The notes below the pieces were generated by a model. The model searched no databases. It was not told the DNA's origin and saw nothing but the letters and a program-made list of their open reading frames with translations. A DNA stretch of 47,890 nt from Xanthomonas cassavae CFBP 4642 (GTDB lineage: Bacteria; Pseudomonadota; Gammaproteobacteria; Xanthomonadales; Xanthomonadaceae), in the NCBI RefSeq assembly GCF_000454545.1, contig NZ_CM002139.1:1378504-1426393 (forward strand), given 5' to 3'. The position numbers were made by a program, and so were the translations under genes. Below are positions 1-7,665 of this stretch, piece after piece (position 1 is the first letter of the stretch; the number at the start of each line of letters is the position of its first letter).

Positions 1-86
1 TGCTGCCACGACTTGCCACGGCCATGATGCAATCCACACCATGCCCAGAGCCGGTTTTACGTGCAGCGAGCAATTTTCATGGCTGA

Positions 87-548
87 GAGTCGGGGCTAAT
101 CAGGAGAGTTTTTACTGGAACTTCTGATTCGGTTTATGGGGGTACTCCGGCTAGAGCGGTTGAACGGGCTGCGGTAGCTGCTATACAGTCGGCATGGACA
201 GAAATGTATGGTAACTGTGCTTTGTCAGGCTACAGCTACCAACCGCGTAATACATATTATGCTGCTTCAGCAAGTGTGAATTGTACAAAGCCTGGTCAAT
301 ACATTCCGGTGGTGGTTACCTTTACTTTCTCAGGGGCAACTGATCCATTATTTGATAATGCACTTCGTACGGAAAGTAGTGCAGTCGATACCGCAGTGAT
401 GCGTTCTGAGGCTGCGGCTCATGCTGAAGGATATTCAGAATGTGTGCTGAAGGGTTATAGCACTTGGAGGCCTAATCCTCCTCTTGAGCTTTGGGCGGCC
501 AGCGCGGTTGTTGATTGTAAGAAGAGTGTAAGCGTCATTCAGCCCTAG
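87..548 (+). pseudogene. Remnant of a two-repeat Cys-containing protein, AT-rich
   Basis: The reading frame is open from 87, just after an in-frame TGA at 84-86, to the TAG at 546-548. The first ATG is at 204. Two similar units are visible. Unit 1 is encoded by about 156-290 (AVERAAVAAI, then CALSGYS, then YAASASVNC). Unit 2 is encoded by about 385-530 (AVDTAVMRSEAA, then CVLKGYS, then WAASAVVDC). Unit 1 begins upstream of ATG 204, so that ATG cannot be the original start. No ATG, GTG or TTG lies between 87 and 203 in frame, so the 5' part is missing or frameshifted. Base composition is clearly AT-richer than everything to the right, which suggests transferred DNA. Function unknown. A translated product starting at 204 remains possible. 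Confidence 0.5.
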
Positions 549-581
549 TCGCGAATTGATTGAGCACAGGTTTTGCACGCG

Positions 582-971
582 ATGCTGCAATTGTCATCGC
601 CACGTGCGGGCGAACCCTGCAGTTGGCCGCGGCTGGGTGAACTCAATCTGTTGCCGGACGCGCCGGAATGCTTGGCCGCTGCCTGTGCAGCCATGCCGCC
701 GTTGCACCCGGAGCTGCCATCGGCGATCGGCCACGCGGTGCCGCTGCGCTGGCGCAATGTGCTGTGCGACACCGCCTTCGTCGCCTTGCCGAACGAAGGC
801 CGCTCGGCCGATGGCGACATGAATGCCCTGGCCACCCGCTGGCCGGCCTGGCACGCCCGCCTAGCCGGCTTCCTGATGCACGACCCGCCACGTGCGCAGC
901 GCGATCAGCTGAGCCAGCTGCTGGCCAACCTGCCGCCGCCGGATCCACAGCGCACGCTGTTCGATTCATAG
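582..971 (+). CDS. Hypothetical protein, 129 aa
   Basis: An ORF with strongly GC-rich third positions, typical of coding DNA here, so it is probably real. It opens after a TGA at 561-563. Starts available are TTG 573 and ATG 582; ATG 582 is chosen and no convincing ribosome-binding site is seen for either. The product is rich in Ala, Pro and Leu, with conserved-looking stretches LGELNLLPDAPE and PLRWRNVLCDTAFVALP, and ends in DPQRTLFDS. No signal peptide, membrane segment or known motif is recognised. It lies right against the AT-rich remnant at 87-548. It may therefore be the 3' part of a longer gene whose 5' end was replaced, and this cannot be settled from the window. Confidence 0.5.
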   Translation: MLQLSSPRAGEPCSWPRLGELNLLPDAPECLAAACAAMPPLHPELPSAIGHAVPLRWRNVLCDTAFVALPNEGRSADGDMNALATRWPAWHARLAGFLMHDPPRAQRDQLSQLLANLPPPDPQRTLFDS

Positions 972-1120
972 GCGTCTTGCGAACACGCCTGCCAAGGTTT
1001 GTCGGGCCGTCGCAGCGATGGAAAGGAATCACGTTGCAATGATGCGTGGCACCAGCACCACCGAGAAAAGTGCTGAATGCTGTGCGTCGATCCCTCATCC
1101 CCAAATCCCAAGTCCCGGCG

Positions 1121-1849
1121 CTAAAGCGCCGACCGCATCGGTGCCTCGGTCCGTACCACCACATCCAGTGCATCGTGGCGCCAGGATTCGATATCCAGCT
1201 CCACTGCACGGCCGTCTTCGGCGAAGCTGATCCGCTGCAGCCGGAAGCAGGGTGTGCCGGTAGTGGACTGCAGCAACAGGGCTTGCGCGGCGTCCAGCCC
1301 GGCCGGATGCATCGACAATTGCGCGCGGCTCAGGAACAGCCCGAGTTTCTGGTTGAACACGCTCGACAGCGAGCCGGCCAGGTCGTGCTCCAGCAGGCCT
1401 GGCGCCCAGGCGGCCAGCACCACGTTGGTTTCCAGCAGCACCGCGCGGCGGTCGATCCAGCGCCGGCGTTGCAGCACGAAGACTTCTTCGTACGGCGTCT
1501 CCAGCCGTAGCGCGGCCGCGTAGGCAGGCCCCGCTGCCTGCCGGGTGGCACTCAACAGCTCGGTGCGCGGTTTGCGCCCTTGCGCCGCCACGTACTGCAT
1601 GAAGCCGGCGATGCTGGTGGGGTCGTAGCGCACGCGCGGTGCGCTGACGAACCAGCCGCGCCGGTTCTCGCGGTAGATGCGGCCCTGCGCTTCCAGTTGC
1701 TGCAAGGCCTCACGCAAGGTGATGCGGGTGCAACCGAAGCGTTCGGCAAGCTCGCGCTCCACCGGCAGGCGCTGATCCGGGCCCCATTCGCCGGCGGCGA
1801 TCTGCGCGGAGACGATTTCGGTGATGGCGTGTTGGCGCGACGCGCTCAT
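1121..1849 (-). CDS. GntR-family (HutC subfamily) transcriptional regulator
   Basis: 242-residue DNA-binding regulator. Residues about 5-70 form a GntR winged helix-turn-helix (LPVERELAERFGCTRITLREAL, with the wing in GRIYRENRRGWFV). The remainder is a UTRA/HutC-type ligand-binding domain, with the typical RRRWIDRRAVLLETNVV stretch and ending ELDIESWRHDALDVVVRTE. The start at 1849 is the ATG just before the HTH; an in-frame extension to 1942 looks non-coding. It is the last gene of a minus-strand cluster (kinase, TonB receptor, PnuC-type transporter), about 105 bp after pnuC. HutC-subfamily proteins bind GGT-N-TA-N-ACC dyads, and such a dyad lies upstream of the cluster at 6127-6138. Autoregulated control of the operon by a small-molecule inducer is inferred. 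Confidence 0.85.
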   Translation of the reverse strand: MSASRQHAITEIVSAQIAAGEWGPDQRLPVERELAERFGCTRITLREALQQLEAQGRIYRENRRGWFVSAPRVRYDPTSIAGFMQYVAAQGRKPRTELLSATRQAAGPAYAAALRLETPYEEVFVLQRRRWIDRRAVLLETNVVLAAWAPGLLEHDLAGSLSSVFNQKLGLFLSRAQLSMHPAGLDAAQALLLQSTTGTPCFRLQRISFAEDGRAVELDIESWRHDALDVVVRTEAPMRSAL

Positions 1850-1954
1850 GCGGCGATCCGCCGACGGTGGCTGCGGCGCAGGTGCAAGGCAGTCAGATGA
1901 GAGAGGTGCATGCGGCGATGGTAAAGAAGAACGCGCCCGCAAACCGCAGGTGGC

Positions 1955-2530
1955 TCAGGCAAGGCCTGCCGGGTTCTGCTGCTGTTGGGTTTTCCAGCTG
2001 CGCCATCCATACAGCGCCAGCAGCACGAAGCCTGCATACAGCAGTGCGGTGGGATACAGCCCCTTGCTGACGAACACGCCCACGTAGACGCAATCGAGCA
2101 CGACCCACAGTATCCAGTTGGCGATGCGCTTGCGTGCGGCCCAGACGCTGGCGACCAGGCTGAAGCTGGCCAACGCCGCGTCCAGCCACGGCAGTGCGGC
2201 ATCGGTGCGGTGATGCATGTAGGCACCGAGCGCGGCGGCGAACACGGCACCGATGCACAGCGAGATCCACAGCTCCGCCTGCGGCATCGGCAAAGGGCGA
2301 ATGCGCGTCTGTGCCGCCATCCCGCGCTGCCACTGCCACCAGCCGTACAGCTGGGTCAGCACGTAGACGCCTTGCAGCAGCATGTCCGAGTACAGCTTCC
2401 ACTGATAGAACAGCCAGCCATACAGCGCCACCGCCACGATGCCGACCGGCCAGCACCAGCGAATGCGCCGCGCGGTCAGCCAGACACCGAACAGGTTGAT
2501 CACGACGGCGGCAGATTCGAGCAAGGACAT
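1955..2530 (-). CDS. pnuC: PnuC-family vitamin/nucleoside transporter
   Basis: 191-residue inner-membrane protein with about seven hydrophobic segments. Family signatures are the N-terminal ESAAVVINLFGVWLTARR, WPVGIVAVALYGWLFYQWKLYSDMLLQ with LYGWWQW, and the C-terminal NWILWVVLDCVYVGVF-KGLYPTALLYAGF-YGWRSW. PnuC-type proteins move nicotinamide riboside (PnuC), thiamine (PnuT) or riboflavin (PnuX) by facilitated diffusion, with retention by an intracellular kinase. The start at 2530 is chosen because hydrophobic helix 1 begins directly after it; the upstream extension to 2695 is not PnuC-like. A TonB-dependent receptor and an APH-type kinase lie just upstream on the same strand, which fits outer-membrane capture, inner-membrane passage and phosphorylation of one nutrient. 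The substrate cannot be read from the sequence. The symbol denotes the family only. Confidence 0.85.
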   Translation of the reverse strand: MSLLESAAVVINLFGVWLTARRIRWCWPVGIVAVALYGWLFYQWKLYSDMLLQGVYVLTQLYGWWQWQRGMAAQTRIRPLPMPQAELWISLCIGAVFAAALGAYMHHRTDAALPWLDAALASFSLVASVWAARKRIANWILWVVLDCVYVGVFVSKGLYPTALLYAGFVLLALYGWRSWKTQQQQNPAGLA

Positions 2531-2729
2531 GGAAGGTCTGGGGAGGATGTCTGATGGAAGAGGGATCGAGGGCAGAGACCCAGAACAGTTCAACGCGAGC
2601 GTGCGAGCAGGCCGAGCGCGTTCATCGCCTGCAGCCGTGACCTGCAGCGCACTCGGCCCGCGCAGCACCGCTGTCGCGTAACCCATGCAGCTCACACGTC
2701 AGCGGATCGCATGGCCGCATCGGCTGCGT

Positions 2730-4898
2730 TTAGAAGTCCAGCTGCACGGTCAGACGCGCCGTGCGCGGCGCGCCCGGGAACAGATAGGCATCGCCCTGGT
2801 ATTCGCCGCTATCGCGCCAGTACCGCTTGTCGAACACGTTGTCCACGTTCAGGCGCCAGGTGGTGGCCAGCCCGCCCAGTGCAGTGGCGTAACGCGCGCC
2901 CAGGTTGGCCACGGTGTAGGCCAGCACGCTGGCGTTGCCGAGCCGGTCGGCGAACTTGCGCCCGCTGTATTGCACGCCTGCCAGCAGCGCCAGGCCATCG
3001 ATGCCGGGCACGCTGTAATCGGCCTGCAGGCTGGCGCGCAGCTTGGGCACGTTGATGGCCTGGTGGCCTTCGTACTCGGCAATGTCGGTGTCTTCGGCGC
3101 GGGCGCGGATGGCGGCAACGCTGGCGAAGATGCGCAGCTGCGCGGTGGCCGCGCCATCGGCCGACAACTCCAGTCCACGGTTGTGCAGGCGGCCCTGTTG
3201 CACATAGCGCAGGCCACCATCGGCCTGCGGCTGGGTGAACTGGTAGGCCTGGCGGATGTCGAACAGCGCCGCGCCCAAGCGCAGGCCGTCGAAATCGAAT
3301 TTTGCGCCGGTCTCCAGCTGGTACGCATTGGTCGGCGGCAGGATCTCATCGGCGTTGTCGGCAAACCACGGGGCGGTGCCGCCGGCGGCCAGGCTCTTGG
3401 CGTAGCTGGCGTACAGCGATACCTGCTGCTGCGGTTTGAACAGCAGCGCGGCCTGCGGCAGCAGCGTGTCCTTGCGCGTGCGTCGCTCCAGCACGCCATC
3501 GCGGTCGAAGCTGCGCTCGTCCAGGCGCACATAGCGCGCGCCCAGCGACAGCTCCCATTGGGAACCCAGTCCAATCCTGTCGGCGACCACCAGGGCACGT
3601 TGGCGGCTGTCCAGGCGCCGTTGCTTCGGGTCCAGCGCGACATCGGTCTGTGCAAACACTTCGGGGTCGCGGTCGATGCTGCCGCTGCCGACGAATTCGT
3701 TGACCGAACCGAAGCGGTCGATGGTGCGGCGTAGCCAGTCGCCGCCGATGCTCAGGCGGTGATCCAGCGTGCCGGTGAGCACACGGCCTTCCAGCGTGGC
3801 GCGCAGTTGATCGTGCACACGGGTGTCGTCGGGGCTGCGGTAGTCGTAGACGTCGTACTCGCCTTGCGCACTGAAGAAGTTCGGTGTGACGCTGTCGGCG
3901 CAACTGGCCGCGCCATAGCAGCCCCAGGCGAACGCAGAGAAATCGTTGATCACCGAACGGCTGCGCGACGCCTCGGCGGTGGCGCGCCACTCGTCGTTGA
4001 ACTGGTAGGCATAGCGCAGCTGCGCGTTGAGCGTATCCATTTCCACCGGACGTGCCCACGGCTGGTAGCCGAGCAGGCGGCGCACCTCGATGTCGCGTGG
4101 CACCTGCGTGCCACCCAGCAGCTGGTAGCCCGGCACTGAGCGCTGTTGCCGATGCTGATATTCCACGTCCAGCTGCAGCAGCGATTGCGGGGTGATCTTC
4201 CAGTCGCCGGCCAGCGACAGGAAATTGCGATAACCGTCGGCGTGGTCGACATAGCTGTTGATGTCCTCGCGCGCGGCATTGACGCGCAGGCCCAGGCTGC
4301 GCTCGGCGCCGAACCAGTCGCCCAGATCGGCGGCGATGTAGCGCGAGCCCTGCTCGTCGGTGCCCAGGGTCACGCTGCGCACGTGCTCTGGGCGCTTGGT
4401 GCGGTAGTCGATCAGCCCGGCCGGTTCGTTGACGCCCGATTGCAGCCCGGCCAGACCTTTGAGGATCTGCACCTGCTGCTTGTTCTCCAGCGCGATGGAT
4501 TGCTCGCCCACTGCGCTCAGCCCGTTGATGCGGTAGCTGTTGGCGGCATTGAGCGAATAGCCGCGCACCACGAAGTTTTCGTAGTAGCCGATCGGCGCAT
4601 ACGCATCGCCGGCCGAGGCATCGGCACGCAGCACCTCGCTGAGCACGCGCGTCTGGCGATCGAGCAGTTGCCCGCGCTCGATCACTGCGATCGAGGCGGG
4701 CGCATCGAGCAGGCCGGTGGCGCCGAAGCCGCCCAGTGCGGTGGCGGTGTCGCTGCGTTCGCCACGCACAGTCACCGCGTCCAGTTCCACCGCGTCGGCG
4801 TCGGGGCGTTGCTGTGCCAGCGCTGGCGCGGCCAGGCAGAGCGTCAGTGCGAGCGTGAGCGGGCAGCGGGAGAGCAGGGTGGGGCGCAATGCAGGCAT
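2730..4898 (-). CDS. TonB-dependent outer-membrane receptor
   Basis: 722-residue TonB-dependent receptor. The signal peptide (MPALRPTLLSRCPLTLALTL, then CLAAPALA) is followed by a TonB-box-like VELDAVTVRGER, then a plug domain (SIAVIERGQLLDRQ, NFVVRGYS, GVNEPAGLIDYRTKRP), then a long beta-barrel ending in the terminal aromatic VQLDF. The plug is of the FhuA/FpvA-like siderophore-receptor type, but no extra signalling domain precedes it. An alternative start at 4931 forms an ATGA overlap with the upstream kinase gene and would add 11 residues before the signal peptide. Its position between a kinase and a PnuC-type transporter suggests import of a vitamin-like compound rather than iron. That assignment is inference. 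Confidence 0.88.
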   Translation of the reverse strand: MPALRPTLLSRCPLTLALTLCLAAPALAQQRPDADAVELDAVTVRGERSDTATALGGFGATGLLDAPASIAVIERGQLLDRQTRVLSEVLRADASAGDAYAPIGYYENFVVRGYSLNAANSYRINGLSAVGEQSIALENKQQVQILKGLAGLQSGVNEPAGLIDYRTKRPEHVRSVTLGTDEQGSRYIAADLGDWFGAERSLGLRVNAAREDINSYVDHADGYRNFLSLAGDWKITPQSLLQLDVEYQHRQQRSVPGYQLLGGTQVPRDIEVRRLLGYQPWARPVEMDTLNAQLRYAYQFNDEWRATAEASRSRSVINDFSAFAWGCYGAASCADSVTPNFFSAQGEYDVYDYRSPDDTRVHDQLRATLEGRVLTGTLDHRLSIGGDWLRRTIDRFGSVNEFVGSGSIDRDPEVFAQTDVALDPKQRRLDSRQRALVVADRIGLGSQWELSLGARYVRLDERSFDRDGVLERRTRKDTLLPQAALLFKPQQQVSLYASYAKSLAAGGTAPWFADNADEILPPTNAYQLETGAKFDFDGLRLGAALFDIRQAYQFTQPQADGGLRYVQQGRLHNRGLELSADGAATAQLRIFASVAAIRARAEDTDIAEYEGHQAINVPKLRASLQADYSVPGIDGLALLAGVQYSGRKFADRLGNASVLAYTVANLGARYATALGGLATTWRLNVDNVFDKRYWRDSGEYQGDAYLFPGAPRTARLTVQLDF

Positions 4899-4927
4899 GC
4901 GAAAGACTCGAGAGAAGAAGAAAGCGC

Positions 4928-6088
4928 TCATGGCGAGCGGCGCGCACGCGCGTGCAGATGCGCGAGCAGGTCCTGGCCATCGGCGCTGGCGAACCAGTCC
5001 GCATGGCCGAGCAGGTACCGGTGATAGGCGATGTCCACGTTGTCGGCGGAACGGGTGATGCCGGCGAAGTATTCGATCTCGCTCAGCGCAAAATCCGCAT
5101 GCACGATCGGCAACAGCGCCGCCAGGCAGCACAGCTGCGCCCCCGTCAACGGGCGGTGCAGGGCGTACCCGTCGAGCAAGGCATCGAGCTGGGCGAGTTC
5201 GGGCCGCGCGCGCGCGCCGGCATCCAGCTGCAGCCAGGGCACCAGGTTGCGTTCGATGGCGGTGGCCAGATCGAACAGCGCGCTGCTGCAGTCGCTGAGG
5301 CCGAAGTCGAAGATCGCGCTGACCGTGGCGTGGCCGTCGGCGTCGGTGGTCCAGAGCAGGTTGGACGCATGCCAGTCGCCGTGCGTCCACAGCGGCGGCA
5401 TCGCACCCGGCGCAGACAGCAGCGGCCAGGCCCTGGCATGCCAGGGCAGCAGATGGGTGGCCAGGTCGCGTTGCCATGCAAAGCGCTGCAGGGCCGCTGC
5501 CAGGTGCGGCCGCGTCGGCAGCGTGCGCTGCAGCGCCAGCAGTGGCTCGGCCTGCGCGAACAGCTGCAGGTTGGCGACCAGCACGCTGGTGGAACGTGGC
5601 GGCGCATCGAAGCCCTGCGCCGCGCGGTGCAGTTGTGCCAGCGCCACGCCCGCCGCCTGCGCATGGGCACGGTCGGCGAACGGCGTCCACGACAAGGCGT
5701 CGCGGTACAGGTCCTGGCCGGCGCCGACGCGTTGCACCTCATAGACCCACTGGTCCTGCGCCAGCGCAGTCTGGCCGCCGGCCGCATGCAACACCTCCAC
5801 CACCGGTGCGCCGGCCCAGCGCAGATGCGCCATGAAGCTGTGTTCCTCACGCAAGGCCGCGGCACTGCGCACGCTGCAATGGTGGCGCTTGACGATCACC
5901 GGCCCGGCGGCGGTCTGCACGCAGGCCGCTGCGGAGAACGGACGCGCGCTATGCCAGCGCACCACCTCGCCACCACCGATGCCGGCGAACCGCTGCAGCA
6001 CGCGCTGGATCTCGTCCACGGTCAGGGCAGGCCAGTCCGGCAGCGCCAGCCCCAGGCTCATGCCGTGGACCTGATGGGTGGCACTCAT
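4928..6088 (-). CDS. APH-family phosphotransferase (small-molecule kinase)
   Basis: 386-residue kinase of the aminoglycoside/choline/thiamine/homoserine kinase-like fold. Seen: a nucleotide-lobe lysine in GPVIVKRHH; the catalytic loop THGDWHASNLLW (HGDxxxxN); and the metal-binding IFDFGLSD. The hydrophobic C-terminal helices are typical of the family. The start at 6088 has a GGGGTG seven bases upstream; ATG 6100 would add four residues. It is the first gene of the minus-strand cluster and its stop overlaps the possible ATGA start of the TonB receptor, so translation may be coupled. Known APH-fold relatives include thiamine kinase ThiK, choline kinase and methylthioribose kinase. With a PnuC-type transporter in the operon, a trapping kinase for the imported nutrient is the simplest reading. 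Confidence 0.8.
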   Translation of the reverse strand: MSATHQVHGMSLGLALPDWPALTVDEIQRVLQRFAGIGGGEVVRWHSARPFSAAACVQTAAGPVIVKRHHCSVRSAAALREEHSFMAHLRWAGAPVVEVLHAAGGQTALAQDQWVYEVQRVGAGQDLYRDALSWTPFADRAHAQAAGVALAQLHRAAQGFDAPPRSTSVLVANLQLFAQAEPLLALQRTLPTRPHLAAALQRFAWQRDLATHLLPWHARAWPLLSAPGAMPPLWTHGDWHASNLLWTTDADGHATVSAIFDFGLSDCSSALFDLATAIERNLVPWLQLDAGARARPELAQLDALLDGYALHRPLTGAQLCCLAALLPIVHADFALSEIEYFAGITRSADNVDIAYHRYLLGHADWFASADGQDLLAHLHARARRSP

Positions 6089-6126
6089 CGGGCACCCCAT
6101 GGCGGGCGCGCTACAGGAATCGCCAG

Positions 6127-6138
6127 TGGTATAGACCA
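6127..6138. promoter_or_regulatory. GntR/HutC-type operator candidate
   Basis: TGGTATAGACCA, a dyad with TGGT/ACCA arms, matches the GGT-N-TA-N-ACC pattern bound by HutC-subfamily GntR proteins such as DasR and NagR. It sits about 40 bp upstream of the kinase start, where on the minus strand it overlaps a TATACC hexamer that could serve as the -10. A GntR gene closes the same cluster. Binding itself is inferred. Confidence 0.55.
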
Positions 6139-6696
6139 GCGCGATGGAGGCGTATCAGCCAGGCCGGTGCGCCGGCCGGTGAAACGAAGGACGGCGCTGC
6201 CGGGCCGTCGTTGCCGCGCTGGCCGCATCAGGCCGCCGCGAGGCAACAGGTGAAAAGGCAGCGGCAAACCACGCGGTTGCTGGCTGTCATCACTGGAATC
6301 GAGTGTGGGGTTGCGCCGCGAACGGCACCGACGCAGGTCGCTGGGCCGCTGTCGGGCGCGCAGTATGCCCGCTGCCGATGCCGTCCGCCATGCCGGCGTC
6401 CCGTCGGCGCTGCCAAGAAGCCGGGCGCTGACGTCGACGGTTCGCGGGGTGGCCGGGCCGGCGCGGTGGGTGGCTGAAGCGTGGCGGCGCGTCGTGCGGT
6501 ACTGTGTCGCGGGCAACGAGGTTGCTTGGCGTCAGTGAATTTGTCGGGCCACGGGCGTGCCATCCAAGCGCTGGTTGGAATGCCGCCGGACCGCCCTGTG
6601 CTGCGTGCAGATGCCCGGAGGGTCACCTGAGCGCCGGGTGGGCGCTCGATGCGCATGCCATGGCGCGCGCACGCCTCGCCACCGGATAATGCGCGG
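6139..6696. other. Intergenic region without a supported gene
   Basis: About 560 bp between the divergent kinase operon and the glycosyltransferase gene. Several short overlapping ORFs exist in several frames, but none shows a recognisable motif or a consistent codon bias. Apart from the operator at its left edge I see no structured element. Confidence 0.5.
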
Positions 6697-7536
6697 ATGA
6701 CCCCTGTCCAGATCGCCGCTGTCGTCGTGACCTACCAGAGCGGCAGCACCATCGATGCCTGCCTGTCGCGGCTGCGTGCGGCCGAGGGCATCAGCGAAAT
6801 CCGCGTTGTCGACAACGCCTCCAGCGACGACACCCTGGACGTGGTGCAGCGGCATGCCCTGGCCGATGCGCGCGTGCATTTCATTGCCAACCCGGACAAT
6901 CCCGGCTTTGCCACCGCCTGCAACCAGGGCGCGCGCGACTCGCACGCCCCGTGGCTGGTCTTCATCAACCCGGACCTGATGGTCGAGACCGACACGCTGG
7001 CGCAGCTGTGCGCCCGTGCCGCCGGGCACGCCGCAGTGCTGTTGGGAGTGGAACAGGTGGACGAACAGGGCCGGCCGGATGCGGCCGTGCGACGGCGCGA
7101 CCCCGACTTTGCGGCGATGCTGCGTGCGCCGCGTGCCGCCGCCCAACTGGCGGTACCGGCCGACCCGTCCACGGCATTGCAGCGGGTGGATGCTATTTCC
7201 GGCGCATTGATGCTGATGCAGCGCAGCCTGTTCGACCGGCTGGACGGCTGGGATGACCACTACCGGTTGCATGCCGAGGATCTGGACCTGTGCCGGCGCG
7301 CGCGCCAGGCCGGTGCGCTGGTCGCGGTGGCCAACGATCTACAGGTGGTGCATGTGCGCGGTGTCTCCAGCCGTGCCCGGCCATTCTTCGTGGAATGGCA
7401 CAAGCATCGCGGCCTGTGGCGGTATTTTCGCAAGTTCGAGGCTGGCCAGCGCCGCCTGCCGACCCGGGTTGGCGTCTGGCTGGCGATCTGGACCCATGCA
7501 GCCGTCCAGGTGCCCAGATTGTTACGTGCGAAATGA
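6697..7536 (+). CDS. Family-2 glycosyltransferase (rhamnosyltransferase-like)
   Basis: 279-residue GT-A enzyme. Seen in order: AAVVVTYQSGSTI, VVDNASSDDT (nucleotide-binding Asp), NPGFATACNQGA, the metal-binding FINPDLMV (DxD equivalent NPD), ISGALMLMQRSLFDRLDGWDDHYRLHAEDLDL (acceptor site and ED motif), and HKHRGLWRYFRKFE near the C-terminus. This pattern is typical of dTDP-rhamnose or related sugar transferases acting on cell-surface glycans at the inner face of the membrane. The ATG at 6697 is chosen because the fold starts five residues later; upstream codons to 6649 are in frame but have no conserved content. It is a single gene, with 129 bp before xagA. Donor and acceptor are unknown. 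Confidence 0.85.
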   Translation: MTPVQIAAVVVTYQSGSTIDACLSRLRAAEGISEIRVVDNASSDDTLDVVQRHALADARVHFIANPDNPGFATACNQGARDSHAPWLVFINPDLMVETDTLAQLCARAAGHAAVLLGVEQVDEQGRPDAAVRRRDPDFAAMLRAPRAAAQLAVPADPSTALQRVDAISGALMLMQRSLFDRLDGWDDHYRLHAEDLDLCRRARQAGALVAVANDLQVVHVRGVSSRARPFFVEWHKHRGLWRYFRKFEAGQRRLPTRVGVWLAIWTHAAVQVPRLLRAK

Positions 7537-7564
7537 CTTCCGCGCGTTAAATCGGTGATAAATT

Positions 7565-7615
7565 TGTGATGGGGACGCGTTCGCAGCTGTGATACGTTGC
7601 GCGACGAAGTGTGAT
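7565..7615 (+). promoter_or_regulatory. Three phased TGTGAT half-sites upstream of xagA
   Basis: TGTGAT occurs at 7565-7570, 7588-7593 and 7610-7615, spaced 23 and 22 bp, all on the same strand. TGTGA is the half-site recognised by CRP-family proteins, including Clp of Xanthomonas. No full TGTGA-N6-TCACA palindrome is present. Regulatory use is inferred from the regular spacing and the position 50-100 bp before xagA. Confidence 0.4.
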
Positions 7616-7665
7616 CCAGCCCGTGCTTCCTGTCCCTAACGGGTCCCCCATCAGGAATCGTACAA

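Noticed and set aside
4898..5690. N-terminal extension of the TonB receptor frame up to 5690
   Set aside because: The extension is antisense-like low-complexity sequence overlapping the kinase. A clear signal peptide starts at 4898 (or just upstream at 4931).
6040..6120. Possible TPP riboswitch upstream of the kinase (GGGGTGCC, GATGAG, CCCATCAGG on the minus strand)
   Set aside because: Only fragments match; the conserved CTGAGA and the ACCTGATC...GCCAGCGTAGGG block are missing, and part lies inside the coding region.
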